The notes: a model not told the origin generated them from the sequence alone. A stretch of DNA of 64,000 nt from SpSt-1165 sp964391725 (GCA_964391725.1 CAYMNB010000004.1:35623-99622), one strand, 5' to 3'; positions 9,018 to 19,878 are shown, counted from the first letter of the stretch. Program-made: numbers and translations.

Positions 9018-10181
9018 TTAAAATTCCCGCCGATACACTCGGTGGATTTTGGTGACCTCTACCCCCAGGTTATTCTCCATATCTGAGCGCATCTTACGCG
9101 TGGTTTCAGCAATCTGGCAGATGTCCACGGTGTTGAAACCGAACTCCGTTGCTGTCTTCTGCATCTCCGTGTACATCAAGGCGTTACCACCGCGACCCTG
9201 GTATTTGGGCAGTACGCCAGCGCCATTCAAAATTAAGTTCTCGCGATTTTTCTTCACTGCACGCATCAGGCGCAGCATACCCCAGGGGGTAAGCCTGCCT
9301 TTGCATTGCTGTATTTCATGGGAAATATCAGGAAAACCGACCAGGAATCCCGCCGCCACACCATTGCTGGTGCGAATTACTTTTAACAAAGCCGGATCCG
9401 CCACCAACAGCACCTGGTTGATGGCAAAATCCAATTCCTCATCCAGCCACGGATAATACTCCCAGTTGGTGGTAAAAGTACTGCGGTACATGACTACCAG
9501 TTCTTTTTTGGCAACCTCAATCAGTTCTTTTTTGTCCTTAAACCTGCTGACCGTGAGGAATCCACGTTCCTGCACCCGATCCGAAACAATCTGTACCCGT
9601 TCGGGAATGACGAAATTGGGAATCCCGCCCGGCACTTCGAAGGTGTTGAAATCCACCTCCATCTCAAAGCCCGCCTGCTCAAACAAGTCTTTGTAATAGG
9701 GATAGTTATACTTCGACATGGTCATCGACTGCAGCAGGTCAAACCCCTTCACCAGGATGCCATAGCCGTCAAAGGAACTGAAACCTTTTTCACCTATCGC
9801 CAGATTCAACCCGCGGGCGCGACCCCATTCGAAAGCCGCTTCAAACAATGCATTGGCCACTTCCTGATCATCGATACTCTCAAACAATGTGAAGCTCAAT
9901 GTCTTGGCGTTGTGATGTTGGTTATAAAGGCGGTTATCGAAAACGGCGATTCGCCCAGCCGGGGCCTTATCTTTGTAGGCAATGAAGAAAGCAGATTCTG
10001 AATGTAAGTAGAAGGGATGACCCTTGGGGTCAAACAGGGTAGGAATGTTCATCATGGTCTTGATGTCGTTACGGAATGGCGGCACAAAATATTCACAATC
10101 CTTGTACAGATCATATTGAAATTCAATAAAATCATGAACCTGCCGTCGGTTTTTGTTATTCACCTGGATTACTTCGATCAT
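9018..10181 (-). CDS. GNAT-fold N-acetyltransferase-like protein
   Basis: This 387-residue protein resembles the large two-domain GNAT-like family that includes E. coli YghO. The N-terminal half contains FIEFQYDLYKDCEYFVPPF and GPxx-type acetyltransferase elements. The C-terminal GAGVLPKYQGRGGNALMY matches the acetyl-CoA binding Q/RxxGxG/A motif. The ATG at 10181 (MIEVIQVNN) is preferred over one 54 bases upstream because AAGGAG stands eight bases before it and homology begins there. The substrate is unknown. It is transcribed alone on the minus strand, with more than 100 bases separating it from prmA. Confidence 0.75.
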   Translation of the reverse strand: MIEVIQVNNKNRRQVHDFIEFQYDLYKDCEYFVPPFRNDIKTMMNIPTLFDPKGHPFYLHSESAFFIAYKDKAPAGRIAVFDNRLYNQHHNAKTLSFTLFESIDDQEVANALFEAAFEWGRARGLNLAIGEKGFSSFDGYGILVKGFDLLQSMTMSKYNYPYYKDLFEQAGFEMEVDFNTFEVPGGIPNFVIPERVQIVSDRVQERGFLTVSRFKDKKELIEVAKKELVVMYRSTFTTNWEYYPWLDEELDFAINQVLLVADPALLKVIRTSNGVAAGFLVGFPDISHEIQQCKGRLTPWGMLRLMRAVKKNRENLILNGAGVLPKYQGRGGNALMYTEMQKTATEFGFNTVDICQIAETTRKMRSDMENNLGVEVTKIHRVYRREF

Positions 10182-10332
10182 TGTCTCACTCCTTGTTTGA
10201 CTGAGAAACCGCCAATCCCCTGAAAATTGCTCCAATTATACTCACATTTCGATCCTCCGCGCTCTACATTTTGACTGCAATGTTGCATAAACAAACAGCG
10301 GGCATTATGCTGCCCACCGGTTCATTTCTACT

Positions 10333-11271
10333 CTATGGATACTTGCGCAAGGCAAGCGCTACCCAATCATTGATGCTGGTTTCTTCCAGAAGAGCAAGGC
10401 CGGCCTGTTCGGCACGCGCCACCAATGAATCACGTTGGGTATCCAACAATCCTGCCAGGAGCAGCACACCCCCCGGTTCTACCAGGTCTGCCATACCTGC
10501 ATCGAACAGGCGCAGCAGAATCGGGGCAAGGATGTTTGCAACCACCACTGGCGCTTGCTGAAGCGAATAGTCACCTGCCAGTATCTCCGCCGCTGAACCT
10601 TTGGCGACTTCGATCTGTGCCAGGACCCCGTTACGTTCGGCATTGTCGCGGGTTGCCTGGATAGATGGCGCGTCTACATCCACGCCAAGGGCTTTGCTGG
10701 CCCCTAACAGGATAGCGGTGACAGAAAGCACACCCGAACCACAGCCCACGTCAATAACCGCTTCGCCGCCCTTGATAAATCTCTCCAACATCGCCATACT
10801 TAACTGGGTGGTGGGATGGGTGCCGGTGCCAAATGCCATGCTGGGGTCAATGCGTACAGCGATACGATCACCATTGTATTCCGCCCAGGCAGGCAAGATC
10901 AACAGATTTTCTCCGACCTCGATCGGACGATAATAACTGCGGAACACCTGCATCCAATCCTGGTCTTCCACCCAGCGATAGGTTGCCTGGGGCAAGTCAA
11001 CGATGCGGCCGATGTAATAGAGGCCTTCATCAATCTTGTGCCGGATATGATCCAGATCTTGCTCAACCGCGATATAAGCACTCACCTTGACCGGGCCCAC
11101 CGCCGTGGCATGTTCTTCTGAAGCATCGTATTCCACACCCTGTTCACAAGCCACGCCGTTTTCGGCATAACGCGCAAACAATTCAGACACCGCTTCAGCT
11201 GCCTCGCCATCCACAAAAATACTGACTTCCAGCCAGCGCGCTTCCTGAGGCTGTCGTTTGGATTCAGCCAT
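10333..11271 (-). CDS. prmA: Ribosomal protein L11 methyltransferase
   Basis: This 312-residue protein has the PrmA layout: an N-terminal substrate-recognition domain, then a class I SAM methyltransferase with FGTGTHPTTQL, VIDVGCGSGVLSV and VVANIL, the family's signature segments. It trimethylates lysines and the N-terminus of ribosomal protein L11 in known cases. The gene start overlaps the dnaJ stop by eight bases. This is the dnaJ-prmA order seen in many bacteria, and it places the gene last in the HrcA-regulated operon. Confidence 0.93.
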   Translation of the reverse strand: MAESKRQPQEARWLEVSIFVDGEAAEAVSELFARYAENGVACEQGVEYDASEEHATAVGPVKVSAYIAVEQDLDHIRHKIDEGLYYIGRIVDLPQATYRWVEDQDWMQVFRSYYRPIEVGENLLILPAWAEYNGDRIAVRIDPSMAFGTGTHPTTQLSMAMLERFIKGGEAVIDVGCGSGVLSVTAILLGASKALGVDVDAPSIQATRDNAERNGVLAQIEVAKGSAAEILAGDYSLQQAPVVVANILAPILLRLFDAGMADLVEPGGVLLLAGLLDTQRDSLVARAEQAGLALLEETSINDWVALALRKYP

Positions 11272-12403
11272 TGAACAGATCCCGCAGGCTCTCGAAGAAA
11301 CCGCGTTCCACTGGAATTACCTCGGTATCCATGGTTCCACCCAGATCTTCGAATAACTTACGCTGTTCTTTGGTCAGCCGTTTGGGAATACTGACATTGA
11401 TGATAACCTTCTGGTCACCGCGGCCGTTCGAACGCAAATGCGGCACACCCTTCTCTCGCAAGGTGAACACCTTACCGGGCTGGGTACCTGGCGGGATAAT
11501 CATTTCTTCCTCACCATCCACCGTCGGCACCTGAATTCGCGTCCCCAGCGTCGCCTGCACCAGGTTCAGGTTCAGGTCAAGGTAGATGGTATCATCTTTG
11601 CGCCGGAAGAACTTATGCGGTTTCACACGGATTTCGATATACAGACTGCCTTGCGGGCCGCCATTGGCACCGGGTTCACCCTCGCCGGTCAGGCGTATCT
11701 GTGTGCCCGTATCCACGCCACCGGGGATATTAACAGTCTTGGTCACTGTCGTTTGGACAGTTTTGCTGCCGTTACAATGTTTGCAAGGAGTACCGATCAC
11801 TTCACCGGTACCTGCACAGGTAGAACAGGTGGCTACCTGCACCATGGAGCCAAGGATGGTCTGGTGCATCTGGCGCACCTCACCGCTCCCGCCGCAATTG
11901 GGGCAGCGCAGGGGGGAAGTACCGGGCTCTGCGCCAGAACCCTGGCATACCGGGCAATTTTCAGCACGCGTGTATTCAATCTCTTTTTCCACCCCATGCA
12001 CAGCTTCTTCAAATTCAAGCGTGACACGCAGGCTCAAATCGCGTCCGCGCCGGGCAGACGAACGGCCGCGCGTGCGGGAACCGCCCATGCCGCCAAACCC
12101 ACCAAAACCAAAGTTTCCAAACAATTCTTCAAAAATATCCATCGCGTCCATGGTTGAATAATTCGGCATACCGCCCATGCGATTCAAGCCTTCGTGGCCG
12201 AAACGGTCATAAGTAGCGCGTTTCTCTTCATCAGAAAGCACTGCGAAGGCTTCGTTAAGTTCTTTGAATTTTTCTTCTGCCTCGGGCTCTTTGTTCACAT
12301 CGGGATGGTATTGACGCGCTTTCTGTCGAAAAGCCTTTTTCAAATCATCAACATTTACGCCTTTCGGCACACCCAATACTTCGTAATAATCTCTTTTTGC
12401 CAT
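11264..12403 (-). CDS. dnaJ: Chaperone protein DnaJ
   Basis: This 379-residue type I DnaJ has a J domain with the HPD tripeptide (YHPDVNKEP) and a glycine/phenylalanine-rich region. Four zinc-binding repeats follow (CPVCQGSG, CPNCGGSG, CSTCAGTG, CKHCNGSK); the fourth ends in K instead of G. The C-terminal substrate-binding domain is next. It stimulates DnaK ATPase activity and delivers substrates. The start at MAKRDYYEV (12403) is used because the conserved J domain begins there. An earlier in-frame start at 12466 would run into the hairpin upstream. About 150 bases with a strong hairpin separate it from dnaK. Confidence 0.97.
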   Translation of the reverse strand: MAKRDYYEVLGVPKGVNVDDLKKAFRQKARQYHPDVNKEPEAEEKFKELNEAFAVLSDEEKRATYDRFGHEGLNRMGGMPNYSTMDAMDIFEELFGNFGFGGFGGMGGSRTRGRSSARRGRDLSLRVTLEFEEAVHGVEKEIEYTRAENCPVCQGSGAEPGTSPLRCPNCGGSGEVRQMHQTILGSMVQVATCSTCAGTGEVIGTPCKHCNGSKTVQTTVTKTVNIPGGVDTGTQIRLTGEGEPGANGGPQGSLYIEIRVKPHKFFRRKDDTIYLDLNLNLVQATLGTRIQVPTVDGEEEMIIPPGTQPGKVFTLREKGVPHLRSNGRGDQKVIINVSIPKRLTKEQRKLFEDLGGTMDTEVIPVERGFFESLRDLFNG

Positions 12404-12468
12404 GCTGCCTATTGTACCTGATTGCTCACTATCTCTCCAATATTGCCATCCGCAATTGTACAACAATT

Positions 12469-12496
12469 CCCGCCTCAGGGGTAATCCTGAGGCGGG
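12469..12496 (-). terminator. Strong hairpin between dnaK and dnaJ
   Basis: An 11-bp perfect stem (CCCGCCTCAGG / CCTGAGGCGGG) encloses a six-base loop. On the minus strand it is followed by AATTGTTGT, a poor T-tract. It may act as a partial terminator or RNA-stability element that lowers dnaJ-prmA expression relative to dnaK. The choice between these is inference. Confidence 0.6.
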
Positions 12497-12554
12497 TGGG
12501 AGAAAATAACGCTACCTCAGACCAGTATTCGCGGGCTGATCCGGGTTATTTCAA

Positions 12555-14441
12555 TTACTCGGTGAACTCACCTTCAACGACATCTTCATCGGTAGGCTGT
12601 CCGCCATTACCGCCAAAACCAGGTGCACCCTGATCAGGCTGCTGGTACATGGCTTCGCCAATCTTCTGAATCTTCTGCGAGAGTGCGTCCATGGCCTGTT
12701 TGATGGCTTCCACATCATCACCTTCCAGTTTCGAGCGCACTTCTGCCACAGCGGCTTCAATTTCGCTCTTCACATCGCCAGGCACTTTGTCGCCGGCATC
12801 GCGCAGGGCTTTTTCGGCTGAATACGCCAGAGATTCGGCATGGTTGCGGGTTTCAATGGTCTCTTTGCGTACCCGGTCTTCTTCAGCATGCGTTTCAGCC
12901 TCGCGCTGCATGCGTTCCACTTCGGCTTCACTCAAACCTGAAGACGCCGTGATGGTGATCTTCTGCGAGCGGTTGGTGGCTTTGTCCAGCGCGGTCACGT
13001 TCAAAATACCGTTGGCGTCAATGTCAAAGGTCACTTCGATCTGCGGCAGACCACGCGGAGCGGGTGGAATACCATCCAGAATGAACTTGCCCAGCGACTT
13101 ATTGTCAGCTGCCATGGCGCGTTCACCCTGCAGCACATGAATCTCTACCTGCGTCTGGTTATCAGCCGCGGTTGAGAATACCTGGCTATTGCGGGTCGGA
13201 ATGGTAGTGTTGCGTTCGATTAACGGAGTTGCCACACCGCCCAGGGTTTCAATCGACAGGCTCAACGGGGTTACGTCCAGCAGCAGCACATCGTTGACGT
13301 CGCCGCCCAGCACGCCAGCCTGAATCGCGGCGCCGATGGCAACAACTTCGTCCGGGTTGACGCCTTTGTGCGGTTCACGGCCGAATTCTTTCTTGACGGC
13401 TTCCTGTACCGCCGGCATGCGGGTCATACCGCCCACCAGTACTACCTGGTCGATGTCTGTTTTCTTCAAACCAGCATCCGCCAGGGCCTTGCGGCAGGGC
13501 TCGATCGAGCGCTGCACCAGTGAGTCCGTTAACTGTTCCAGCTTTGAGCGGGTCAGGGTCAGCACAAGGTGCTTGGGACCGGTCTGGTCTGCCGTCAGAT
13601 AAGGCAGGTTGATCTCTGCCTGCATGGTCGACGAAAGCTCTTTTTTGGCTTTCTCGGCCGCTTCACGCAGACGCTGCATAGCCTGACGGTCTTTGGTCAG
13701 ATCCATGTCATTTTCTTTTCTGAATACTTCCAACAGATAGTCAACGATCAGCATGTCGAAGTCGTCACCACCCAGGAAGGTGTCACCGCTGGTGGAGCGC
13801 ACCTGAAATACGCCGTCACCCACATCGAGGATAGACACGTCGAATGTGCCGCCGCCCAGGTCGTACACAGCGATGATCTCGCTTTTCTCATCTTTATCAA
13901 GGCCGTACGCCAGGGAAGAAGCCGTCGGCTCGTTGATGATACGCAAAACCTCCAGCCCGGCAATCTTGCCGGCATCTTTGGTGGCATTACGCTGAGCGTC
14001 GTTGAAGTAAGCCGGGACGGTGATCACAGCCTGTGTGATCTGCTCGCCCAGATAGGCTTCTGCGTCGGTTTTCAATTTACCCAAAATCATAGCAGAAACC
14101 TCAGGCGGCGAATAGGATTTTCCGCCTAATTCCACGCGTATGTCACCATTGGGCGCTTTGCTGACCTTGTAGGGCACACGGCTGATCGCGCGCTGCACCT
14201 CAGGATCATCGAATTTACGCCCCATGAAGCGTTTGATCGAGTAAATGGTGTTTTCCGGGTTGATAACAGCCTGGTTGCGCGCGGGGCGCCCCACCAGACG
14301 TTCGCCATTTTTGCTAACCGCCACGACCGAAGGCAGCAAGCGCTCGCCTTCTGCGGTCGGGATGACGACCGGTTCGCCGCCGCTGATCACAGCCGCGACA
14401 GAGTTGGTTGTTCCTAAGTCAATACCAATGATTTTTGCCAT
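12555..14441 (-). CDS. dnaK: Chaperone protein DnaK (Hsp70)
   Basis: This 628-residue Hsp70 begins MAKIIGIDLGTTNS. It has the nucleotide-binding signatures VYDLGGGTFDVS and VVLVGGMTRMPAV, the linker VLLLDVTPLS, and a C-terminal lid ending in an acidic VEGEFTE tail. It is an ATP-driven chaperone working with DnaJ and GrpE in the cytoplasm. A GGAGG box lies nine bases before the ATG. Only 31 bases separate it from grpE, so it is transcribed from the CIRCE promoter upstream of hrcA. Confidence 0.98.
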   Translation of the reverse strand: MAKIIGIDLGTTNSVAAVISGGEPVVIPTAEGERLLPSVVAVSKNGERLVGRPARNQAVINPENTIYSIKRFMGRKFDDPEVQRAISRVPYKVSKAPNGDIRVELGGKSYSPPEVSAMILGKLKTDAEAYLGEQITQAVITVPAYFNDAQRNATKDAGKIAGLEVLRIINEPTASSLAYGLDKDEKSEIIAVYDLGGGTFDVSILDVGDGVFQVRSTSGDTFLGGDDFDMLIVDYLLEVFRKENDMDLTKDRQAMQRLREAAEKAKKELSSTMQAEINLPYLTADQTGPKHLVLTLTRSKLEQLTDSLVQRSIEPCRKALADAGLKKTDIDQVVLVGGMTRMPAVQEAVKKEFGREPHKGVNPDEVVAIGAAIQAGVLGGDVNDVLLLDVTPLSLSIETLGGVATPLIERNTTIPTRNSQVFSTAADNQTQVEIHVLQGERAMAADNKSLGKFILDGIPPAPRGLPQIEVTFDIDANGILNVTALDKATNRSQKITITASSGLSEAEVERMQREAETHAEEDRVRKETIETRNHAESLAYSAEKALRDAGDKVPGDVKSEIEAAVAEVRSKLEGDDVEAIKQAMDALSQKIQKIGEAMYQQPDQGAPGFGGNGGQPTDEDVVEGEFTE

Positions 14442-14472
14442 GTTAATAAATCCTCCAAATTGTTTTCTTCTA

Positions 14473-15093
14473 TTAGATCGCCACTCTCACCCGCGCAGGG
14501 CGGAGGGTCCGATTGTTAATACAATAACCGTGTTGTAAAACTTCAATGATCTCGCCAGACTCATACTCTGGATGAGGTTCGCTGCTGACCGCCTCATGCA
14601 ACATCGGGTCAAATCCGTTGTCGGTACCAATGCGGGTGACGCCTTCTTTTTCCAGGACACCCAGCATCTTGCGCTGGATCAATTCAATGCCTTTGGACCA
14701 TTCTGCGGCATTCGCATCTTTGGCAGCGGTTTTCAACGCCAGTTCAATATCATCCAGAATGTCGATATACAACTGCAGAGAATCTGCTTTGACCCATTCG
14801 CGATGAGCCTGCTGGTCTTTCTCAATACGCTTTTTATAATTTAATAGTTCAGCCTGGCTGTATTGCCAGTTCTTCAAATATTGTTCGCTTTGCTCTCTTT
14901 CGGCTTCGAGTGCCGAAATCAGCTTTTCATTTTCTACCTTCATTTGTTGAATCAAATCCTTTTCATCACTTTCTTCTTGAGCAATCACCTCACCTTGTAA
15001 TACCTCCCCTTCGATTGGGATGTCCTGTTCAGCCAGGTTTTCTTCTGCTTTGTCGCTCTTCATGTTGGTTGCCTGTTCTTTTTTCCTGGTCAT
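14473..15093 (-). CDS. grpE: Nucleotide exchange factor GrpE
   Basis: This 206-residue protein has an acidic, disordered N-terminus and a long coiled coil (about 60-110). The C-terminal beta domain carries the GrpE signature, visible as FDPMLHEAVSSEPHPEY and ILEVLQHGYCINNRTLRPARVRV-type sequence. It releases ADP from DnaK. The gene lies between hrcA and dnaK on the same strand with gaps of about 30 bases, as expected for the class I heat-shock operon. The second in-frame ATG at 15063 is a possible alternative start. Confidence 0.95.
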   Translation of the reverse strand: MTRKKEQATNMKSDKAEENLAEQDIPIEGEVLQGEVIAQEESDEKDLIQQMKVENEKLISALEAEREQSEQYLKNWQYSQAELLNYKKRIEKDQQAHREWVKADSLQLYIDILDDIELALKTAAKDANAAEWSKGIELIQRKMLGVLEKEGVTRIGTDNGFDPMLHEAVSSEPHPEYESGEIIEVLQHGYCINNRTLRPARVRVAI

Positions 15094-15121
15094 GTCCGTT
15101 TACACCTCATTAAAATCATTA

Positions 15122-16171
15122 TTATTGCACTTCCTCTGACAGCAGCCCTCTCACCAGATCACTGAGCAGGAATGACAAAAATCGGATGGTTGAAATACTG
15201 CGGCCGTAGGCCATTCTCATCGGTCCGATCACGCCCAGCATACCGGTTACATCACCCGGGCTGCCGTAATGCGTCAGGATCAGGGAGCATTGCCGTAGCT
15301 CGTCGCGCGTTCCTTCACCACCAATCAGCACCTGCACCCCGCCGATATCATTCACGGAGTAAGAGCTTTCCAGCAGATCCTGCAAAATTGATCGCTCTTC
15401 CAGCGCACGGATGGCTGTACGCGCATCTTCGCTGTCGACAAATTCTGGTTCTTCCAACACATGCGAGATACCATCCAGATAAACCTCACCCATGCGGGTG
15501 CGGTTGACAGCGCGCATCTCTTCTACCACCAGGTGACCGATCTGTGTGTCCAATCCGCTCAACAATGGCAGCTCTCGCAGCATGCGCTGCTCGGTCGCGC
15601 CTGAAAAGCGGTTGGTAAGCCGTTGCGCTGTTTGTGAAAGTTCGGGTTGCGGCACAGTTTCGTCTACGATCAAATACTGCTGATCAACCTCACCGCCCTG
15701 CAGCACCAGGATCATCAGAACCTGCCGTCCGCGCGTAGCAATCAACTCCAAATGCTTGAAGATCGCTTCTTGTGGGTGCGGAGCCGTTACCAGTGATGCT
15801 GCGCGTGATTGATGGGCAAGGATCGAAGCTGCCAATCGCAGCCATTGATCCACGTCATAGGGCATCTGGTAGAACTGATGAGCGATCGTCTGGCGCACAC
15901 TGCTGGGCAATTCCGTGTCACTCAATATGTTGGTGACAAAATAGCGGTAGCCTTCTTCGGTCGGCACGCGCCCCGCAGAGGTGTGCGGTTGGCGGATCAA
16001 ACCCAGTTCATCCAGCCGTGCCAGCTCATTGCGAATGGTGGCTGAACTGAACTTAAGCTGGTATTCACTTACCAGATATTTTGACCCTACCGGATTCACG
16101 TTTCTAACATAATCCTGGATGATGAGGGTCAGCAGGTATCGTTGTCGTTCGGTCAGTTCCTGGTTCATCAT
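15122..16171 (-). CDS. hrcA: Heat-inducible transcription repressor HrcA
   Basis: This 349-residue protein starts with the winged-helix DNA-binding domain of HrcA (LTERQRYLLTLIIQDY, then SSATIRNELARLDELGLI). It ends with the family block IGPMRMAYGRSISTIRFLS. HrcA binds CIRCE elements and represses class I heat-shock genes, with its folding monitored by GroEL in known cases. Its own CIRCE operator lies 22 bases upstream, so the operon is autoregulated. Two adjacent ATG codons (16171 and 16168) could start it, and neither has a strong Shine-Dalgarno box. Confidence 0.97.
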   Translation of the reverse strand: MMNQELTERQRYLLTLIIQDYVRNVNPVGSKYLVSEYQLKFSSATIRNELARLDELGLIRQPHTSAGRVPTEEGYRYFVTNILSDTELPSSVRQTIAHQFYQMPYDVDQWLRLAASILAHQSRAASLVTAPHPQEAIFKHLELIATRGRQVLMILVLQGGEVDQQYLIVDETVPQPELSQTAQRLTNRFSGATEQRMLRELPLLSGLDTQIGHLVVEEMRAVNRTRMGEVYLDGISHVLEEPEFVDSEDARTAIRALEERSILQDLLESSYSVNDIGGVQVLIGGEGTRDELRQCSLILTHYGSPGDVTGMLGVIGPMRMAYGRSISTIRFLSFLLSDLVRGLLSEEVQ

Positions 16172-16192
16172 TGCCGCAATTTTGCTTTCTTT

Positions 16193-16219
16193 TTAGCACT
16201 CTCATGCGTTGAGTGCTAA
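16193..16219 (-). promoter_or_regulatory. CIRCE operator for HrcA
   Basis: The inverted repeat TTAGCACTC-N9-GAGTGCTAA is a perfect match to the CIRCE consensus. It lies between the predicted promoter and hrcA, so HrcA binding would block transcription of hrcA-grpE-dnaK(-dnaJ-prmA). Confidence 0.97.
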
Positions 16220-16233
16220 ATTATCACGCTATT

Positions 16234-16261
16234 ATTATATCACAGGCACTCATTACGACAA
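16234..16261 (-). promoter_or_regulatory. Sigma-70-type promoter of the hrcA operon
   Basis: On the minus strand the sequence reads TTGTCG, 16 bases, then a perfect TATAAT, ending 15 bases before the CIRCE element. Position and match both support the main heat-shock operon promoter. Confidence 0.8.
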
Positions 16262-16489
16262 GTGGTTCTTTGTTTTCTTATATACTTTTTATATAATCCC
16301 TGTTTTCCCCTTAATTACCGCATCGCAAACTACCTTCTTACAACCAGCGACTGACCCACTATTCGCCAACGGACGGGGCAAAAAAAGCACTTACGGGTAT
16401 AATTAGAAGGGTACCAAATCACCTTACTTCATCCCTGCTCCCTCCGGCAGACAGAACCTTTGCCAGGGGCGTAGAAAAAAGGAACACCA
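16262..16489. other. Intergenic region between hrcA and kamA promoters
   Basis: Together with the CIRCE and promoter elements this forms a 318-base gap between divergent genes. It is AT-rich at the hrcA side. A TATAAT at 16398-16403 on the plus strand could be the -10 box for kamA, but no convincing -35 box stands 16-18 bases before it. An AAAAAGG box precedes the kamA ATG. I see no small gene or RNA here. Confidence 0.5.
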
Positions 16490-17821
<1,332 letters not shown>

Positions 17822-17835
17822 AGTAAACTTGCCCT

Positions 17836-18690
17836 ATGCACAGAATGATCCTAAAAACCACCGCCTGGTTCGCCCGCCAGCTGCCCGCCAGTTGGAAGAC
17901 CAGCATTTATCGCATCAAACCACTGGCAAACAGCATCCGTTTTATCCTTAACCGTTCTTCGCCAGACGGCCTTACCAGAATGCGCGTGGCAGGCGGTGAC
18001 CTGCAGGAAATCAAACTCTATTTGAACCTGCAAACCGAAAAAGACTACTGGCTGGGCACTTACGAGCCCGAACTGCAGAAAGCTATCCGTCATTGGGTGC
18101 AGCCCGGCATGGTGGTCTATGATGTGGGCGCTAACATTGGCTATATCAGCTTGCTGATGGCGAAAGCGGTCGGCAGCCAGGGCAAGGTCTACAGTTTTGA
18201 AGCCCTGCCCATCAACATCGAACGTCTCAAGCAAAATATTCTCTCCAGCAACACAGAGGTGCCGATCACGGTCGTGCATGCTGCCGTGACCGATAAGGAC
18301 CAACCGGTTGAGTTCCTGGTGCATGAATCCACCAGTATGGGTAAAGTGGCGGGTGCTGCCGGACGCGAAGTCGCTTATGAAACCCGTATCACTGTGGATG
18401 GCATCACACTGGATACCTACCAATCCAAAAACAATATTCCCGCACCCGACATCATCAAAATGGATATCGAGGGCGGCGAAGTGCTGGCAGTTGACGGTAT
18501 GCACCGTCTGCTGCACGAACACCACCCCATTCTGTTCATTGAATTGCATGGCCCAGAATCTGCCAGGGCGGTGGCAAAGGTGCTGGATGATTACGGCTAT
18601 ACTGCCTACCACATGAAAGCCCATCACAAGGTCATTAATCTGCATCATCCCGAGCATTGGAAAGCCTACATCATCGCACAGATTTCCTGA
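17836..18690 (+). CDS. FkbM-family methyltransferase
   Basis: This 284-residue protein has an N-terminal helical region, then a class I SAM-dependent fold. VVYDVGANIGYISLLMA is motif I (about residues 94-110), VYSFEALP the acidic motif II region, and DIIKMDIEGGE the FkbM-specific block. The family O-methylates sugars or secondary metabolites. It begins 14 bases after kamA and probably shares its transcript, but nothing links the two functions. The substrate is unknown. Confidence 0.85.
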   Translation: MHRMILKTTAWFARQLPASWKTSIYRIKPLANSIRFILNRSSPDGLTRMRVAGGDLQEIKLYLNLQTEKDYWLGTYEPELQKAIRHWVQPGMVVYDVGANIGYISLLMAKAVGSQGKVYSFEALPINIERLKQNILSSNTEVPITVVHAAVTDKDQPVEFLVHESTSMGKVAGAAGREVAYETRITVDGITLDTYQSKNNIPAPDIIKMDIEGGEVLAVDGMHRLLHEHHPILFIELHGPESARAVAKVLDDYGYTAYHMKAHHKVINLHHPEHWKAYIIAQIS

Positions 18691-18768
18691 TCATTAATAC
18701 AATTCTTAACTTCGCCTGTCATAATTAAGTTCAGTTTAACCATTTATTTGTGATACGGAGGTTTTCTC

Positions 18769-19725
18769 ATGCATTTCAGACGTTTAGGTAACACTGGCTT
18801 GAAGGTCAGTGAAATTTCTCTAGGAGCCTGGCTCACTTTCGCCGGCCAAATTCAAGATATGACCGCCAAGGAGTTGGTCTCAGCTGCTTTCGAAGGCGGT
18901 ATTAACTTCTTCGACTGTGCCGATGCCTACATGAATGGCGGTGCCGAAGAGGTATTGGGCGATGCCATTCAAGGCATCAACCGCAGTGAGTTGGTCATCT
19001 CCACCAAAGTCTTCTTCCCCACCATGGAAGGCCCCAACGGCCGCGGCTTATCGCGCAAACATATTACCGAATCCATTGCCCGTTCTTTGAAAAACCTGCA
19101 GCTTGACTATGTCGACATTTATTACTGCCACCGCTATGACCCTGACACCCCGGTGGAAGAAGTCGTGCGCACGATGAATGACTTGATCGCGCGTGGACAA
19201 ATTCTGTATTGGGGCACATCCGAATGGCAGCCTGCCCAGATCGCAGAAGCACACGGCATCGCCCGTGAGCTTGGCTTGATCGGGCCGGCCGTTGAACAGC
19301 CGCAGTACAACCTGCTGCACCGCAAGCGTGTAGAGGAAGAGTTAATGCCTGTTACCACCCGCTTTGGCATGGGCATCACCTCATTCAGCCCGCTGGCAGG
19401 CGGTGTGCTCACCGGCAAATACAACCAGGGCATCCCCGAGGGCAGCCGTGCTGCCCGCGAGGAAATGTCCTGGATGCGCGGTATGATCACGGAAGAACGG
19501 CTGGAGCCAGTGCGTGCTTTCACAGCTTATGCGGAGAAATTAGAGATTCATCCTGCCCAGCTGTCGCTGGCGTGGCTGCTGCGCCGCAAAGAAGTATCCA
19601 GCGTTATCACGGGCGCTACCAGGCGCTCGCAGTTGGAAAGCAACCTGCGCGCCGCCGAACTGGTCAGTAGACTCGATAACGAAATCCTTGAGGACATTGA
19701 CAGCATTTTCGAGAATTTCGAGTAA
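18769..19725 (+). CDS. Aldo/keto reductase
   Basis: This 318-residue TIM-barrel oxidoreductase resembles the Kv-beta/YghZ group of aldo/keto reductases. The catalytic tetrad is visible as Asp in NFFDCADAYMNGG with Tyr in the same segment, Lys in ISTKVFF and His in YYCHRYDPDTP. SVITGATRRSQLESN near the C-terminus is the NADPH-binding block. It reduces aldehydes or ketones with NADPH in the cytoplasm; the physiological substrate is unknown. An ACGGAGG box precedes the ATG, and a factor-independent terminator follows 15 bases after the stop. Confidence 0.93.
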   Translation: MHFRRLGNTGLKVSEISLGAWLTFAGQIQDMTAKELVSAAFEGGINFFDCADAYMNGGAEEVLGDAIQGINRSELVISTKVFFPTMEGPNGRGLSRKHITESIARSLKNLQLDYVDIYYCHRYDPDTPVEEVVRTMNDLIARGQILYWGTSEWQPAQIAEAHGIARELGLIGPAVEQPQYNLLHRKRVEEELMPVTTRFGMGITSFSPLAGGVLTGKYNQGIPEGSRAAREEMSWMRGMITEERLEPVRAFTAYAEKLEIHPAQLSLAWLLRRKEVSSVITGATRRSQLESNLRAAELVSRLDNEILEDIDSIFENFE

Positions 19726-19740
19726 GACCGGCTTTTTCGA

Positions 19741-19780
19741 TAACAGGAGGTATCATACAGACGCCTCCTGTTATTTATTT
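19741..19780 (+). terminator. Factor-independent terminator after the aldo/keto reductase gene
   Basis: A perfect 10-bp stem (TAACAGGAGG / CCTCCTGTTA) with a 13-base loop is followed by TTTATTT. It ends the kamA-FkbM-aldo/keto reductase stretch or the reductase transcript alone. Confidence 0.85.
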
Positions 19781-19878
19781 AAGCAAATCACATCATTCGC
19801 CGTTATAATGAACGGAAATGGTGCATATGCATCAGATACTGTGTCCTTCCAAAACCTCACTTTTAAAAAGAAAAGCCA

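Noticed and set aside
17851..18657. Long open frame on the minus strand (268 codons)
   Set aside because: It lies wholly opposite the FkbM methyltransferase gene, has a composition rich in His and Gln typical of antisense frames, and has no recognisable domain or ribosome site.
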